Assembly: GCA_002378125.1 (NCBI GenBank)
Contig: DFRF01000168.1
Span: 1 to 7,374, forward strand
DNA length: 7,374 nucleotides
Direction: 5' to 3'
From: Rhodospirillaceae bacterium UBA3470
Lineage (GTDB): Bacteria; Pseudomonadota; Alphaproteobacteria; Rhodospirillales; Casp-alpha2
The position numbers were made by a program, and so were the translations under genes. Positions 6,858 to 7,374 of the stretch are shown here, in pieces; positions within the stretch are counted from its first letter, which is position 1, and every line of letters starts with the position of its first letter. The notes beneath the pieces were generated by a model. It was not told where the DNA came from. It did no database searches and saw only the letters and a program-made list of their open reading frames with translations.

Positions 6858-7293
6858 CCGCCTGTCTAAGTCCATGGGCCTCGCCCCGGTAATCGCGCCA
6901 AGGATGGCCACTTCTTTGGTTGATCGCAGGATTTCGAAAATCATGCGCGTGCGACCCAATACCCAGGGGTGTGTGCACATCGAAAATGTCTTGGTGATCA
7001 AATCACCGGCGCGGCTAGGCAGGGCGGAAACTAGTCCGGATCGCTTGAGGCAAGCAAATCGCCTCCGTCACCGTTCTGATAGCTAATTGGATGCTCATGA
7101 GCTGTTCTCGCACTGTGGAGTATCCATTATTTGATTATACACGTCGCACTTAACGCCGCGCAGGTTGAGGCTTTCCAGGATGATCGACAACAATGCCCAA
7201 TTCATGCTTAGCTTGGCTCCTCTCCTCACCATTCACGCCCTAGCACGAAACCGCAATGACGGTCCGGACAGGCTTATGGGGACGGCAAAAGCC
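6858..7293. other. Region upstream of tcuAB with no recognisable gene
   Basis: About 435 bases between the tcuA promoter and the possible gene end at 7294. The longest frames are short and have no recognisable motif. They include a 45-codon - strand frame at 7095-7232 preceded by a stop codon, and a + strand frame open from the ATG at 7180 to the right edge. The region also holds a dyad at 6993-7007, a short palindrome TGTGCACA at 6972-6979, and a - strand TATAAT (7139-7134) without a good -35. It could be a long regulatory region or the remains of a lost gene. Confidence 0.5.
6993..7007. promoter_or_regulatory. 15-base dyad GGTGAT-N3-ATCACC, possible operator
   Basis: Perfect six-base arms GGTGAT and ATCACC are separated by CAA. 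The dyad sits about 135 bases upstream of the predicted tcuA -35 and outside any recognised gene. Its size fits a dimeric regulator such as the LysR-type TcuR that controls tcu genes in Salmonella, but no regulator gene is visible and the site has no independent support. Confidence 0.25.
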
Positions 7294-7374
7294 TTACTCG
7301 ACTTCGCGCGGCATAGGACGAGAGGGAATTTCCGCAAGCAATCCGCCGGCGGCCATAGCGACGATCTCATCCCG
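7294..7374 (-). CDS. Possible C-terminal end of an unidentified gene entering from the right edge (partial)
   Basis: Reading leftwards from the window edge, one - strand frame is open for 26 residues (RDEIVAMAAGGLLAEIPSRP, then MPREVE) and stops at TAA (7296-7294). The alternation of a hydrophobic Ala/Gly/Leu stretch with a charged end is protein-like. If real, the gene would lie upstream of tcuAB on the same strand, separated by about 500 bases, and so probably outside their operon. I cannot name a family. A + strand frame overlaps the same bases and cannot be excluded. Confidence 0.25.
   Translation of the reverse strand, partial: RDEIVAMAAGGLLAEIPSRPMPREVE

Noticed and set aside
5398..6978. 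Longer TcuA starting at the ATG at 6978 (526 residues)
   Set aside because: The extra 63 residues have no family resemblance, the added stretch contains the predicted promoter, and the internal ATG at 6789 has a strong GAGGTG site and puts the FAD motif at the usual distance from the N-terminus.
6592..7086. 164-codon open frame on the + strand across the tcuA 5' end and upstream region
   Set aside because: It is antisense to the conserved FAD-binding region of TcuA, has no recognisable domain, and has an irregular composition where it leaves the gene.
7095..7232. 45-codon - strand small open frame
   Set aside because: There is a stop codon immediately before its ATG, no well-spaced ribosome site for that start, and no recognisable feature. 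Its internal ATG at 7205 has AGGAG at a rather long 11 bases.
7180..7374. + strand frame open from the ATG at 7180 to the right edge (65 codons)
   Set aside because: A possible ribosome site (TTGAGG) precedes it, but I recognise no motif and a protein-like - strand frame covers its last third. Not called without the sequence beyond the edge.

Overview
The window looks like a chromosomal metabolic region of a moderately GC-rich proteobacterium, most likely a beta- or alphaproteobacterium. I infer this from codon usage, from the two-gene form of indolepyruvate oxidoreductase with a long ~500-residue beta subunit, and from the tcuAB pair. It carries two convergent operons and no RNA gene, insertion sequence, CRISPR array or phage gene that I can see.

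Left half (1-4168, + strand). The tail of an unidentified gene overlaps the start of iorA. iorA overlaps iorB by ATGA, and iorB is followed after 22 bases by a 4-hydroxybenzoyl-CoA-type hotdog thioesterase. IorA/IorB belong to the thiamine-diphosphate, iron-sulfur 2-oxoacid oxidoreductases that turn aryl pyruvates (indolepyruvate, phenylpyruvate) into arylacetyl-CoA while reducing a low-potential carrier. A thioesterase in the same transcript could hydrolyse that thioester, giving an oxidative aryl pyruvate to aryl acetate route (for example to indole-3-acetate or phenylacetate). That coupling is inference and is the most interesting idea in the window.

Middle (4169-4346). A short gap between two converging stop codons contains a weak hairpin and several GAACG repeats but no convincing terminator.

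Right half (4347-6789, - strand). tcuA (FAD-dependent tricarballylate dehydrogenase family) is followed by tcuB (membrane 4Fe-4S protein that takes electrons from TcuA). The two reading frames overlap by 11 bases. A good sigma-70-like promoter with paired TGTATA elements lies just upstream of tcuA. The transporter tcuC and regulator tcuR found with these genes in Salmonella are not in the window.

Right end (6858-7374). About 500 bases upstream of tcuA hold no recognisable gene. A dyad at 6993-7007 is a possible operator, and the last 81 bases on the - strand may be the end of another gene.
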